A stretch of DNA of 64,000 nucleotides, taken from Pseudomonas aylmerensis. Its GTDB lineage: Bacteria; Pseudomonadota; Gammaproteobacteria; Pseudomonadales; Pseudomonadaceae. Below, one piece after another: positions 54,019 to 62,788 of the stretch. The DNA is taken from the NCBI RefSeq assembly GCF_001702265.1, contig NZ_MAUE01000025.1, forward strand, positions 62,001-126,000. Direction: 5' to 3'. The position numbers and the translations under genes were made by a program. Positions within the stretch are counted from its first letter, which is position 1; each line of letters opens with the position of its first letter. The notes under the pieces were generated by a model. That model did not search any database and was not told where the DNA came from. It was given only the letters and a program-made list of their open reading frames with translations.

Positions 54019-54504
54019 ATGAAAGTCCTGTTCATGTGTACCGCCAACAGCTGCCGCAGCATCTTGTCCGAAGCCGTGTTCAATCACCTGGCGCCGCGCG
54101 GCTTTGCAGCGATCAGCTCCGGCAGTTTCCCCAAGGGCCAGGTGCTGCCACGCAGCCTCGGCACGTTGCAGGCGGCGGGCATCAGCACCAAGGGGCTGTA
54201 CAGCAAAGGCAACGAGGCCTTTGAAGGCAGCCCGCCGGACGTGGTCATCACCGTGTGTGACAAAGCCGCCGGCGAGGCCTGCCCGGTTTATTTCGGGCCG
54301 GCGGTGAAGGCGCATTGGGGCCTGAAGGATCCCTCCGACGTGCAAGGCGATGAAGCCTCGATCCAAGCCGCATTCGATGCCACGCTGGCGATTATCGCCG
54401 CACGCTGCCGTGCATTTTTCGCCCTGCCTGTCGCCGACCTCAGCCCTGCTGACCTGAAAACACAACTTGAGCGCATTGCGCAGTTGTCACCAGAGAACCC
54501 ATGA
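54019..54504 (+). CDS. arsC: Arsenate reductase ArsC, thioredoxin-coupled type
   Basis: 161 residues with low-molecular-weight tyrosine phosphatase fold: P-loop CTANSCR (C7-R13), relay cysteines in VITVCDKAAGEACPVYFGPA and WGLKDPSDVQG (acid loop). Reduces arsenate to arsenite for ArsB. The stop overlaps the start of the arsH remnant (ATGA). Confidence 0.94.
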   Translation: MKVLFMCTANSCRSILSEAVFNHLAPRGFAAISSGSFPKGQVLPRSLGTLQAAGISTKGLYSKGNEAFEGSPPDVVITVCDKAAGEACPVYFGPAVKAHWGLKDPSDVQGDEASIQAAFDATLAIIAARCRAFFALPVADLSPADLKTQLERIAQLSPENP

Positions 54505-54644
54505 GCCCCCTGCCAAACCTGGATGTATCGCTGCTCCCGCCCGGCCCACTGGATTCGACCCAGGCCCCGCGCATCCTGCTGCTGCACGGGTCGACCCGCG
54601 AACAATCAACGGTCGATTTGTACCGCGCTGCCAGCGTATGCTGA
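54501..54644 (+). pseudogene. arsH: arsH remnant, first ~35 codons
   Basis: MSPLPNLDVSLLPPGPLDST, then QAPRILLLHGSTREQS, match the N-terminus of ArsH, the FMN-dependent organoarsenical oxidoreductase of about 230-240 residues. After STRE the sequence diverges (QSTVDLYRAASVC) and stops at 54642. The flavodoxin core is missing. The junction leads directly into the promoter of the AraC-type gene, so a deletion removed the rest. Confidence 0.75.
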
Positions 54645-54671
54645 GGCCCTCACTCCTAGCGAGCCACCTCG

Positions 54672-55463
54672 ATGAGCGCCATGCAACACGCCTGGCTGGG
54701 CAACTACGAACTCAGCAGCACGACCTGCACCGGCCTGACCTTTGCGCGCCACAGCCATGATGAGTGCGTGATCGGCGTGAACCTGCTGGGCGAGGAAAAA
54801 GTCTGGCTGGACCGCCGCGAGTTTGCGGCGGGGCCGGGCTCGATCACCCTGTATAACCCCGGGCAGATTCAGGGCGGCGGCGCTGCCGAGGGCGCGCCTT
54901 GGCAGTTTGTCAGCCTGTACGTGACCGCCGACCAATTGGCCGGTGATCTGGGGCTGGCACAGGTGGAGTTCGACCGCTCGCTGTGTGTCCAGCCGGACCT
55001 GGCCCAGCGCCTGGCGGCGGCGGTGAAAGGCGCATTGAGTAGCGATGCGCGGGTGCGCGAGTTGCACGAAGAGGCTTTGCTGCTGTTGCTCGGCGAAGTG
55101 GTCGGCCTCAGTGGTGTGCGCCTGCCCGGCACCGCGGCCACTGGCAAAAGCCTGATCGGCCGCGCCCAGGAGCTGCTCGCCGGACAGCTGCATCAGTCCG
55201 TACCGTTGGAGCAGTTGGGCGATGAGCTGGGGTTGTCCAAATTCCATCTGCTGCGCACCTTCCAGAAAGAAACCGGGCTCAGTCCCCGGCAATGGGCCAT
55301 GCAATTGCGCACTCGCCGTGCCAAGGGCCTGTTGCGCAACGGCGTGGCGGCCAGTGAAGTCGCGCACACGCTGGGCTTTGCCGATCAGAGCCACCTGAAT
55401 CGGCATTTTCGCGCGGCCTACGGCATCACTCCCGGTCGCTACCAGAGCGTAGTGAAACGCTGA
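54672..55463 (+). CDS. AraC-family transcriptional regulator
   Basis: 263 residues. N-terminal cupin-like AraC-binding domain (TGLTFARHSHDECVIGVNLL, PGSITLYNPGQIQGG) and two C-terminal HTHs (about 165-260, LEQLGDELGLSKFHLLRTFQ, SEVAHTLGFADQSHLNRHFR). Probably activates the LysE-type exporter behind, a common AraC/LysE pairing. Confidence 0.9.
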   Translation: MSAMQHAWLGNYELSSTTCTGLTFARHSHDECVIGVNLLGEEKVWLDRREFAAGPGSITLYNPGQIQGGGAAEGAPWQFVSLYVTADQLAGDLGLAQVEFDRSLCVQPDLAQRLAAAVKGALSSDARVRELHEEALLLLLGEVVGLSGVRLPGTAATGKSLIGRAQELLAGQLHQSVPLEQLGDELGLSKFHLLRTFQKETGLSPRQWAMQLRTRRAKGLLRNGVAASEVAHTLGFADQSHLNRHFRAAYGITPGRYQSVVKR

Positions 55464-55537
55464 ACAGCGCAATCTGGTTCAAGACTGCACACCCATCCCT
55501 GCGCACACTGCCCGGCATCATTTGAAGGAACGCGGGC

Positions 55538-56149
55538 ATGCTGACGATCTTCTTTTACGCGCTGGTATTCGGTTTTGTGTTTTGCCTCTCTCCCGGCGCG
55601 GTGCTGGCGGAAACCCTGCGCCGTGGCCTGTTGCACGGTTTCACCCCAGCCTTGCTGGTGCAGGTCGGTTCGCTGGTGGGCGATGCCGTCTGGGCGGTGA
55701 TCGGGCTTACCGGTATCGCGTTGCTGATCCAGCATGACGCGGTGCGCGTGCCGCTGACGGTGGTCTGTGCGCTGTACCTGGCCTGGCTGGGCGTGCGCAG
55801 CCTGCTCGACGCCTGGCACCTGCCCGAAGCTGACAGCAACGTAGCCCGCTCCGGTAAAAATGCGCTGGCGGTAGGCGCGGCGATTTCGTTGGCCAACCCG
55901 AAGAACATCGTCTATTGGGGCGCGTTGGGCAGCGCCTTGTCCGGCATCGTCGGCGCGACACCCAGCCACGGGCAGACGCTGACGTTTTTTGCGGGGTTCA
56001 TGCTGGCCTCGGTGTTGTCGTGCTTTTTGATTGCGGCGCTGGTGAATCTGTTGCGCCAGAACGCTTCGCCGTTGTGGCAACGCATCAGTTACGGCGCCTG
56101 CGGCGTGGTCTTGATCTATCTGGCTATTCTCGCGACACAGGGCATATGA
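55538..56149 (+). CDS. LysE-family amino-acid exporter
   Basis: 203 residues, six spans. Marks are FCLSPGAVLAETLRRGLLHG, LVQVGSLVGDAVWAVIGLTG and GAAISLANPKNIVYWGAL (the NPK motif). Exports an amino acid or related metabolite; substrate unknown. AAGGAA site. Confidence 0.88.
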   Translation: MLTIFFYALVFGFVFCLSPGAVLAETLRRGLLHGFTPALLVQVGSLVGDAVWAVIGLTGIALLIQHDAVRVPLTVVCALYLAWLGVRSLLDAWHLPEADSNVARSGKNALAVGAAISLANPKNIVYWGALGSALSGIVGATPSHGQTLTFFAGFMLASVLSCFLIAALVNLLRQNASPLWQRISYGACGVVLIYLAILATQGI

Positions 56150-56167
56150 AGTTATATAACCGGCAAC

Positions 56168-56200
56168 TTCAGAGTGCCTCTTATCTGAATGAACTCTGAA
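56168..56200. promoter_or_regulatory. Inverted repeat in the mgtA upstream region
   Basis: TTCAGAGT (56168-56175) and ACTCTGAA (56193-56200), perfect eight-base arms, loop 17; no T-run follows. Placed upstream of the promoter at 56227, so it may be a regulator site. Confidence 0.4.
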
Positions 56201-56226
56201 CCGCGGGTTATTTAATTAATCATCCG

Positions 56227-56255
56227 TTGACATTTTGTAACTGCCTGAGTAGATT
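56227..56255 (+). promoter_or_regulatory. Sigma70-type promoter for the mgtA leader
   Basis: TTGACA (perfect -35) and TAGATT (56250-56255) with 17-base spacing. A transcript from here would have about 720 bases before mgtA. Confidence 0.6.
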
Positions 56256-56437
56256 GCCCGTGCCCGCTACTGGGGCCTTTTTTAAACCTCACAAAAGAAG
56301 CCAATGGACACAGTATCTAGTCGCTGTCCGAGCACCGCGTTTGCGGGCATCGGGCGCCAAACCCAGAATATGACAGGACTCGCCTTCCAGGTCCGGTAAG
56401 CTGCGCTAGAGCTTGATGCTCCTCCGTAACTGCCTCG

Positions 56438-56453
56438 CCGGATGCGTATCCGG
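56438..56453 (+). promoter_or_regulatory. Tetraloop hairpin before the 97-codon gene
   Basis: CCGGATGCGTATCCGG folds into six pairs with a GCGT loop, immediately before the GAGG ribosome site of the 56468 gene. It could influence its translation. Confidence 0.45.
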
Positions 56454-56467
56454 TCCCGAGGTGTGTT

Positions 56468-56761
56468 ATGACCTTCCAAGCCTTTGTTTTACCTGATGTA
56501 CGCACACTGGCCGCCGCCCTGCGCGCCAAGTTGTGCCGCGAGCCCGTGGGTTTTTCGCCGACCCGCTCGCCACTTGCCGTACCCTCCCCTCAAGTGCGCC
56601 CGGCCCACCCGCTGGCGCACTGGCGTATCTGCCCAGCCACTGGCCAATTGCAGCAGCACTGGGATCACGCCGACCCTCAAGACCCACAGAGACCGACCGT
56701 TTCCCGCCTGGCGCAAGCTGGCTTGATGCTCGGTCTGTATGTGAGCGCTCGCGCAGCTTAA
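56468..56761 (+). CDS. Small proline-rich protein in the mgtA leader
   Basis: 97 residues, ATG seven bases after GAGG. Twelve prolines, several followed by Arg, Ser or His (SPTRSPLAVPSPQVRPAHPL). No domain is recognised. Located between the putative promoter and mgtA in the same direction. Proline-containing leader readings control mgtA in enterobacteria, so it may be regulatory, or encode a low-magnesium small protein. It could also be a chance frame. Confidence 0.5.
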   Translation: MTFQAFVLPDVRTLAAALRAKLCREPVGFSPTRSPLAVPSPQVRPAHPLAHWRICPATGQLQQHWDHADPQDPQRPTVSRLAQAGLMLGLYVSARAA

Positions 56762-56807
56762 CCCCGCTGGAAACAGCAACTATCTGATCAATACCCTGGA
56801 GTTCCTC

Positions 56808-56846
56808 ATGAACACTTCCAGATGTAATCGGCTGCGCGTTAGTTAA
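56808..56846 (+). promoter_or_regulatory. Possible 12-residue leader peptide upstream of mgtA
   Basis: ATG at 56808 after CTGGAGTTCCTC (good ribosome site) encodes MNTSRCNRLRVS and stops inside a perfect palindrome (56836-56853, GCGTTAGTTAACTAACGC). The stop location inside the stem suggests that translation could open or block the stem. Confidence 0.4.
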
Positions 56847-56853
56847 CTAACGC
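56836..56853. promoter_or_regulatory. 18-bp perfect palindrome before mgtA
   Basis: GCGTTAGTTAACTAACGC, 132 bases before the mgtA start; either an operator or an RNA stem in the leader. Confidence 0.6.
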
Positions 56854-56984
56854 CGCCGTCAAAGTTAGGTAAACACCTTATTTGAACCGATCGCCAAGTT
56901 AGCGGCTCGGCCGGCTTTCACTCGCCTGTATGCAGGCAAGTAACGGGCCTGTTTTGTCGACAACTGGCGACAGGAGTACACACC

Positions 56985-59699
56985 ATGAGCGCCGTAAAAA
57001 ACACGCCACTGCAGAAGAAAAAGGGCACCGACGCCGACACCAAACTGTCGATGCGTGCCGCCCGCGAAGCCCACAACGGCCTATCCGCCACCCTCGCTAA
57101 CGTTCGCGCCACCCAGGATGGCCTGACCGAACTGGACGCCGCTGCCCGCCTGCAACGCGAAGGCTACAACGAAGTGGCGCACGACAAGCCGCCTCACGCC
57201 ATCGTCCAGTTCCTGCAGGCCCTGAACAACCCGTTCATCTATGTGCTGCTGACCCTGGGCGGCATCAGTTTCTTCACTGACTGCTGGCTGCCGATGCAGG
57301 ATGGCGAAGAGGCCGACCCCACCAAAGTCATCATCATCATGACCATGGTGCTGCTCAGCAGCCTGCTGCGCTTCTGGCAGGAGCACCGCTCGGCCAAGTC
57401 CGCCGAAGCGTTGAAAGCCATGGTGCGCACCACGGCGACTGTGCTGCGCCGCGAGCAAGTGGGCGGCCAGCCCGCCCTGCGCGAAGTGCCGATGCGCGAA
57501 CTGGTAGCCGGCGACATCGTGCAGTTGTCGGCCGGCGACATGATCCCCGCCGATATCCGCCTGATCGAGTCCCGCGACCTGTTCATCAGCCAGGCCGTGC
57601 TCACCGGCGAAGCCTTGCCGGTGGAGAAATACGACACCCTGGGTGAGGTCACGCAAAAATCCGCCAGCGCCTTGGCCGCCGACCAGGGCAACCTGCTGGA
57701 CCTGCCGAACATCTGCTTCATGGGCACCAATGTGGTCAGCGGCCGCGCCAAAGCCGTGGTAGTCGCCACCGGACCACGTACTTACTTTGGCTCGCTGGCC
57801 AAGGCGATTGTCGGTTCGCGGGTGCAAACCGCCTTTGATCGCGGGGTGAACAGCGTCAGCTGGCTGCTGATCCGCTTCATGCTGGTGATGGTGCCGATCG
57901 TGTTCCTGCTCAATGGTTTCTCCAAGGGCGACTGGGGCGATGCGTTCCTGTTTGCACTGGCGGTGGCCGTGGGGCTGACCCCGGAAATGCTGCCGATGAT
58001 CGTCAGCGCCAACCTGGCCAAGGGCGCCACGGCCATGGCCAAGCGCAAGGTGGTGGTCAAGCGCCTCAACGCGATCCAGAACTTTGGTTCGATGGACGTG
58101 CTGTGCACCGACAAGACCGGCACGCTGACCCAGGACAAAATCATCCTCGAGCATCACGTCAACGCCTTTGGCCAGCGGGATGACGCGGTGCTGTCCCTGG
58201 CGTGGCTCAACAGCTATCACCAGAGCGGCATGAAGAACCTGATGGACCAGGCCGTGGTGCAGTTCGCCGAGCAGAACCCCAAGTTCCAAGTGCCATTTGC
58301 CTACAGCAAGGTCGATGAATTGCCCTTCGACTTTGTGCGCCGTCGCCTGTCGATCGTGGTCAAGGACGCCGCCGACGACCACCTGCTGGTGTGCAAGGGC
58401 GCAGTGGAGGAGATGCTGGGCATTTCCACCCACGTGATGGAGGCAGGCAAGGCCGTGCCGCTGGATGAGCACCGCCGCGAAGCGTTGCTGGCGATTGCCA
58501 ACGACTACAACGAAGACGGCTTCCGGGTGCTGGTGGTGGCCAACCGTCACATCCCAAAATCGCTGGCGCGCCAGCAGTACACCACCGCTGATGAACGCAA
58601 CCTGGTGATCCAGGGCTTCCTGACCTTCCTCGATCCACCGAAGGAAACCGCGGGCCCGGCGATTGCCGCGCTGCAACAAATCGGCGTGGCGGTCAAAGTG
58701 CTGACCGGCGACAACGCGGTGGTCACCAGCAAGATCTGCCGCCAGGTCGGGCTCGATCCAGGCCAGCCGCTGCTGGGGGTGGAAATCGAAGCGATGGACG
58801 ACGCGACCCTGCTGCGCCGCGTGGAAGAGCGCACGGTGTTCGCCAAGCTCACGCCACTGCAGAAATCCCGAGTGCTCAAGGCTTTGCAGGCCAACGGTCA
58901 CACGGTCGGTTTCCTCGGTGACGGCATCAACGATGCACCGGCGCTGCGTGATGCCGACGTGGGTATCTCGGTGGACAGCGGTACCGATATCGCCAAGGAA
59001 TCGGCCGACATCATCTTGCTGGAAAAGAGCCTGATGGTGCTTGAAGAAGGCGTGCTCAAGGGCCGCGAAACCTTCGGCAATATCATGAAGTACCTGAACA
59101 TGACCGCCAGCTCCAACTTCGGCAACGTGTTCTCGGTGCTGGTCGCCAGTGCGTTCATTCCGTTCCTGCCGATGCTGTCGATCCACTTGCTGCTGCAGAA
59201 CCTGATGTACGACATCTCCCAGCTGGCCTTGCCGTGGGACAAGATGGACAAGGAATACCTGGCCAAGCCGCGCAAGTGGGATGCCAAGAACATCGGCCGC
59301 TTCATGATCTGGATCGGGCCGACCTCGTCGATCTTCGACATCACCACGTTTGCGCTGATGTGGTACGTGTTCGCCGCCAACAGTGTCGAAATGCAGACCC
59401 TGTTCCAGTCCGGCTGGTTTATCGAGGGGCTGCTCTCGCAAACCCTGGTGGTGCATATGTTGCGCACGCGCAAGATCCCGTTCTTCCAGAGCACAGCCGC
59501 GTGGCCGGTGCTGATGATGACCGCCGTGGTCATCGGGCTGGGGATCTACGTGCCGTTCTCGCCGCTGGGCACCCTGGTCGGCCTGCAACCGCTGCCGCTG
59601 GCGTACTTCCCGTGGTTGGTCGGCACCCTTCTCGCCTACTGCTGCGTGGCCCAACTGATGAAAACCCTCTACATCCGCCGCTTCAAGCAGTGGTACTGA
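56985..59699 (+). CDS. mgtA: Magnesium-translocating P-type ATPase
   Basis: 904 residues. Imports Mg2+ at low external magnesium. Actuator motif TGEALPVEKYD, phosphorylation site CTDKTGTLT, ATP-binding KGAVEEM, hinge TGDNAVVT and GDGINDAPALRDADVG are all intact. Membrane helix M4 with the ion-binding VGLTPEMLPMIVSANLAKGA matches MgtA/MgtB. CAGGAG site. The long leader upstream suggests RNA-level control. Confidence 0.96.
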   Translation: MSAVKNTPLQKKKGTDADTKLSMRAAREAHNGLSATLANVRATQDGLTELDAAARLQREGYNEVAHDKPPHAIVQFLQALNNPFIYVLLTLGGISFFTDCWLPMQDGEEADPTKVIIIMTMVLLSSLLRFWQEHRSAKSAEALKAMVRTTATVLRREQVGGQPALREVPMRELVAGDIVQLSAGDMIPADIRLIESRDLFISQAVLTGEALPVEKYDTLGEVTQKSASALAADQGNLLDLPNICFMGTNVVSGRAKAVVVATGPRTYFGSLAKAIVGSRVQTAFDRGVNSVSWLLIRFMLVMVPIVFLLNGFSKGDWGDAFLFALAVAVGLTPEMLPMIVSANLAKGATAMAKRKVVVKRLNAIQNFGSMDVLCTDKTGTLTQDKIILEHHVNAFGQRDDAVLSLAWLNSYHQSGMKNLMDQAVVQFAEQNPKFQVPFAYSKVDELPFDFVRRRLSIVVKDAADDHLLVCKGAVEEMLGISTHVMEAGKAVPLDEHRREALLAIANDYNEDGFRVLVVANRHIPKSLARQQYTTADERNLVIQGFLTFLDPPKETAGPAIAALQQIGVAVKVLTGDNAVVTSKICRQVGLDPGQPLLGVEIEAMDDATLLRRVEERTVFAKLTPLQKSRVLKALQANGHTVGFLGDGINDAPALRDADVGISVDSGTDIAKESADIILLEKSLMVLEEGVLKGRETFGNIMKYLNMTASSNFGNVFSVLVASAFIPFLPMLSIHLLLQNLMYDISQLALPWDKMDKEYLAKPRKWDAKNIGRFMIWIGPTSSIFDITTFALMWYVFAANSVEMQTLFQSGWFIEGLLSQTLVVHMLRTRKIPFFQSTAAWPVLMMTAVVIGLGIYVPFSPLGTLVGLQPLPLAYFPWLVGTLLAYCCVAQLMKTLYIRRFKQWY

Positions 59700-59719
59700 G
59701 TTTCACCCTGCCATGCCTC

Positions 59720-59753
59720 GTAGGAGCCGGCTTGCCGGCAAGCCGGCTCCTAC
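59720..59753. repeat. REP element, perfect 34-base palindrome
   Basis: GTAGGAGCCGGCTTGCCGGC and its mirror image form a perfect palindrome of the most common Pseudomonas REP family. It lies 20 bases after the mgtA stop and may act as a transcript end stabiliser or terminator. Confidence 0.85.
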
Positions 59754-59788
59754 ACCCAGGCAGCGTTTGCATTGCAAGGAAATTTCTT

Positions 59789-60136
59789 ATGCGCGTCTTG
59801 ATCTGTGCAGGTCGTCATTACGCCGACACCAAAAAGTCCCGCCAGGTGCTGGACGCTTACCACCGCCTGCGCCCGGTGCAGGTATTGATCCACGGCGGCA
59901 ACCAGTTCCTCGGCAGCGACATCGAGGAATGGGCACGCGAGCTGGGCATCGACGTGGTGCGCTACCCGCCCAACTGGCAACACCACGGCAAGCAGGCGGA
60001 ACGCCAACGCAACCATTTCATGCTGACCGACAGCCGCCCCGATGTGGTCATCGCCCTGCCCGGTGGCGATGACACCTTCGAGCTGGTCTGCCAGGCCAAC
60101 GCCAGCGGTATCTCGGTACTCACCGTAGAAAGCTGA
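59789..60136 (+). CDS. SLOG-type (DUF2493/YspA) small protein
   Basis: 115 residues from ATG at 59789 with AAGGA. The nucleotide-binding SLOG signature is visible: MRVLICAGRHYADTKKSRQV, LIHGGNQFLGSDIEEWA and VVIALPGGDDTFELVCQA. Members bind nucleotide-derived ligands. Role unknown; it sits 18 bases before the next gene. Confidence 0.85.
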   Translation: MRVLICAGRHYADTKKSRQVLDAYHRLRPVQVLIHGGNQFLGSDIEEWARELGIDVVRYPPNWQHHGKQAERQRNHFMLTDSRPDVVIALPGGDDTFELVCQANASGISVLTVES

Positions 60137-60154
60137 ATTCACGCGAGGTGCATC

Positions 60155-60964
60155 ATGCACAAAAAACACACCCCTCAACGCCCCGACGGGTTTGCCAAAT
60201 ACCGTGCGCGCCACTATCGCGGTGCGCGCAATAGCCTGCTGCTGTTGCCACCGGCGAAACGTCGGGCGCTGCGGCGCAATTTGATCTTTATCGGCCTCAC
60301 GCTGGGCCTGATCCTGCTGGTGGCCCTGGTGTCGAAAGCCCACGCGGCCGGCGGTGCCTACGTGGTCGACGACGGCGCGATCAATGCGCCAGGAGCATGC
60401 AACGTCGACGCCTGGTACAGCGTCAATCGCCACGATGGCAGCACCCACAGCGAGACGCTGTCGCCGGCCTGCACCTTCGCCGCCATGCCCTCTGTGCAAT
60501 GGGGCACGGCGCTGTCACGGGCCGACCATGAGACTCAGGTCAGCCCACAACTCAAGGCCCAGGTGCTGTCCCGACAAGACCTGGGCGTGGAAATCGCCGT
60601 TTCCGCTGGCGCGCACCTGGCGCTGGATCGACAACACGGGTTTGATGGCGCTGACCTGAACGTCCCGTTCACCTGGCAAGCCTTTGAAGCCTTGCGCCTG
60701 AACCTCAACGCCGGCTGGACTCATGCCTACAACGACGGCGATCAGCAACATCGCCTGACCTGGGGCAGCGGCTTGGAGTACGAGCTTGCGCACGCCCTGA
60801 CGCTGATCGCCGAGCGCTATGGCCAGGCCGGCGGCGACCAGGCCTGGCAGGCCGGACCGCGCCTGCACCTGGGGGAATTTGTCGACGTCGACCTGATACT
60901 GGGGCGCAGCCTGACCGGCGCCCGCGACCAGTGGCTGACCACCGGTGCGACACTGCGGTTCTAG
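60155..60964 (+). CDS. Exported beta-rich protein, outer-membrane-like
   Basis: 269 residues. A long basic N-terminus (HKKHTPQRPDGFAKYRARHY) precedes a hydrophobic signal-type segment (about 42-63, NLIFIGLTLGLILLVALVSK AHA-A). The mature part has amphipathic strands and ends in Phe (TTGATLRF), the mark of outer-membrane barrels. One disulfide-capable pair (GACNVD, PACTFA). Not assigned to a named family. Confidence 0.65.
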   Translation: MHKKHTPQRPDGFAKYRARHYRGARNSLLLLPPAKRRALRRNLIFIGLTLGLILLVALVSKAHAAGGAYVVDDGAINAPGACNVDAWYSVNRHDGSTHSETLSPACTFAAMPSVQWGTALSRADHETQVSPQLKAQVLSRQDLGVEIAVSAGAHLALDRQHGFDGADLNVPFTWQAFEALRLNLNAGWTHAYNDGDQQHRLTWGSGLEYELAHALTLIAERYGQAGGDQAWQAGPRLHLGEFVDVDLILGRSLTGARDQWLTTGATLRF

Positions 60965-61653
60965 GCCTTGGCCTGTTGCTCCAACCGCAACTGCAACTGC
61001 GGATCGATCTGCAACTGCCCCGCGAGGTCATCCAAGTAGTTGCGTTCGGCTTCCTGCTGGTCATCGACCAGCAGCACACTGGCCAGGTACATCTCGGCCG
61101 CCACTGCCGGGTCTTGCGCAAACTCGGCAAAATCCGCCGCATCCAGGGGCTTGGCGACTTCGGCGTCGAGCCACTGTTGCAACTGTGGGTCGTCGGTATG
61201 TCGGCGTACTTCATTCGAGATCAACTGCCGCTCTTTTTCGTCGATCTCGCCGTCGGCCTTCGCGGCCGCAATCAATGCACGCAAGACTGCGTGACTGTGG
61301 GCTTCGGCTTCGGCGCCGTGGAGCTGGTCGACGGTCTGGAATGCCGCTTGTGGCTTGGCCGCCTGCTGGCTCTGCCAGGCCTGATACGCTTGGAAAGCCA
61401 TCATTCCCAGGGAGGCCAACGCCGCATAGTTCATCCCGCCAGTACGCCCCTGGGCCGGGCGCGCGGCAGCTCCACCCCCAAGCATGCCGCCCAAGCCACC
61501 CAATAACCCACCGAGGCCGCCACCGGCAGGCGCATTGGCGCTGTTGGTGCCTTTCAACAGACCACCAAGCAGCCCGCCAAGACCACCGCCCGCGGAGCCA
61601 CCGCCCGGCTGCCCGGCGCGCAGCAGTTGTTCAAGTAAGTCGCTGGTGTTCAT
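60961..61653 (-). CDS. DUF533/TerB-like protein with glycine-rich N-terminus
   Basis: 230 residues from MNTSDLLEQLLRAGQPGG. The first 80 residues are glycine-rich and low complexity, with repeated GGLGGLLGG; the C-terminal part (about 115-230) is the helical TerB-like fold (ALIAAAKADGEIDEKERQLI). The family is found in the inner membrane or periplasmic side; function unknown. Overlaps the stop of the preceding gene by four bases. Confidence 0.85.
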   Translation of the reverse strand: MNTSDLLEQLLRAGQPGGGSAGGGLGGLLGGLLKGTNSANAPAGGGLGGLLGGLGGMLGGGAAARPAQGRTGGMNYAALASLGMMAFQAYQAWQSQQAAKPQAAFQTVDQLHGAEAEAHSHAVLRALIAAAKADGEIDEKERQLISNEVRRHTDDPQLQQWLDAEVAKPLDAADFAEFAQDPAVAAEMYLASVLLVDDQQEAERNYLDDLAGQLQIDPQLQLRLEQQAKA

Positions 61654-61778
61654 GGTTTCACCCTCCCAGGGCGTGGTGTTGGCGTCTAACAACCATAGCC
61701 CGCCACTGCGGGAACACCATGACCGCCGGGCGGCCACGCCTTATGATGGCGCGATCCCGCCAACAAGAGACACACCCC

Positions 61779-62306
61779 GTGAACCGTATCGAACAGATCG
61801 CACTGATGGCGACCTACAACCAGTGGATGAATCGCAAGGTCTATGACGCGGCCGGCACCCTGGACCACGCCGCATTGCTGGAGGACCGCCAAGCGTTTTT
61901 CGGCTCGATCTTCGGCACGCTGAACCACCTGGTGCTGGGCGATACGGTCTGGCTCAAGCGCTTTGCGCTGCACCCTGTCGGCTTTTCGGCACTGGCCCCG
62001 TTGAGCGCCATCGAGGCACCACGCGACCTCAAGCACCTGGCCTTCGCCGATCTGTGCGCACTCGCGTCCCGGCGCGTCTGGTTGGATGAACTGATCATCG
62101 AGTGGGCCCACGGCTTGAGCGATGGTGATCTCGACCATCGCCTGCACTACCACAACATGCGCGGAGTCGCGGCGGACAAGCCGTTTTTCAGCCTGCTGGT
62201 GCATTTCTTCAATCACCAGACCCATCACCGCGGCCAGGTGACGACGTTGCTGACCCAGGCCGGCGTGGATGTGGGCGATACCGATCTATTGGCGCTGATC
62301 GACTAG
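61779..62306 (+). CDS. DinB-family (DUF664-like) protein
   Basis: 175 residues; GTG start at 61779 (NRIEQIALMATYNQWMNRKV). Metal-binding His in GTLNHLVLGD and the C-terminal FFNHQTHHRGQ triad. A four-helix bundle thiol- or metal-dependent transferase family. The longer reading upstream is spurious. Confidence 0.85.
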   Translation: MNRIEQIALMATYNQWMNRKVYDAAGTLDHAALLEDRQAFFGSIFGTLNHLVLGDTVWLKRFALHPVGFSALAPLSAIEAPRDLKHLAFADLCALASRRVWLDELIIEWAHGLSDGDLDHRLHYHNMRGVAADKPFFSLLVHFFNHQTHHRGQVTTLLTQAGVDVGDTDLLALID

Positions 62307-62460
62307 CCGTAGCCGCGTACCTATCCGTTTGGGGGGATAAACGAACGTCACACCACCGATGGGGTCGTAACTTCAGGTGCCGGGATTTTTCCGCTCCCGC
62401 CCTCCCCGCGCGCATTGTGGGTCTACCGATGCGCGTACCCCATAAGAAGGAGACGCTTAC

Positions 62461-62742
62461 ATGGTCATTCACTTCAAGGTCGCCGGGCATCTGGCTTGCG
62501 GCCATCACGGCACCAACCTCCCGTCCAGCACCGAGTTGAACCGGGTCAAATGCCGCACCTGCCGCAACACCGAAGCCTACAAGGAAGCGCGCCGCACCCA
62601 ACGCAACGCCGCTCGACGCGCGTCACGCAAAGCCAAGACTCATACCGCAACCGACTGGCGCAGCGCGTGGACGCAACGCCTGACCGACTTGCCAGGCCTG
62701 CAGCGCCTGCCACGCGGGTTCAGCGGCCAGCCTTTCGTCTAG
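62461..62742 (+). CDS. Basic CxxC small protein, 93 residues
   Basis: MVIHFKVAGHLACGHHGTNL with a first Cys and later CRTC gives a zinc-ribbon-like set, followed by a strongly basic helix (EARRTQRNAARRASRKAKTH). AAGGAG site; terminator right after it. Likely nucleic-acid-binding by charge; unknown role. Confidence 0.75.
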   Translation: MVIHFKVAGHLACGHHGTNLPSSTELNRVKCRTCRNTEAYKEARRTQRNAARRASRKAKTHTATDWRSAWTQRLTDLPGLQRLPRGFSGQPFV

Positions 62743-62752
62743 GCTGCCCATG

Positions 62753-62784
62753 CAAAAGCCCCGGCCAGGCCGGGGCTTTTTTTT
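62753..62784. terminator. Bidirectional terminator
   Basis: AAGCCCCGGCC / GGCCGGGGCTTTTTTTT hairpin between the convergent genes ending at 62742 and 62789. Confidence 0.9.
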
Positions 62785-62788
62785 GCGT

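Noticed and set aside
52717..54465. 582-codon frame antisense to arsB/arsC
   Set aside because: Mirror of membrane-protein codons on the sense strand; composition is implausible for a protein.
57081..59654. 857-codon open frame antisense to mgtA
   Set aside because: A shadow of the high-GC mgtA codons; His/Gln/Arg-rich composition with no domain, while the sense frame has all ATPase motifs.
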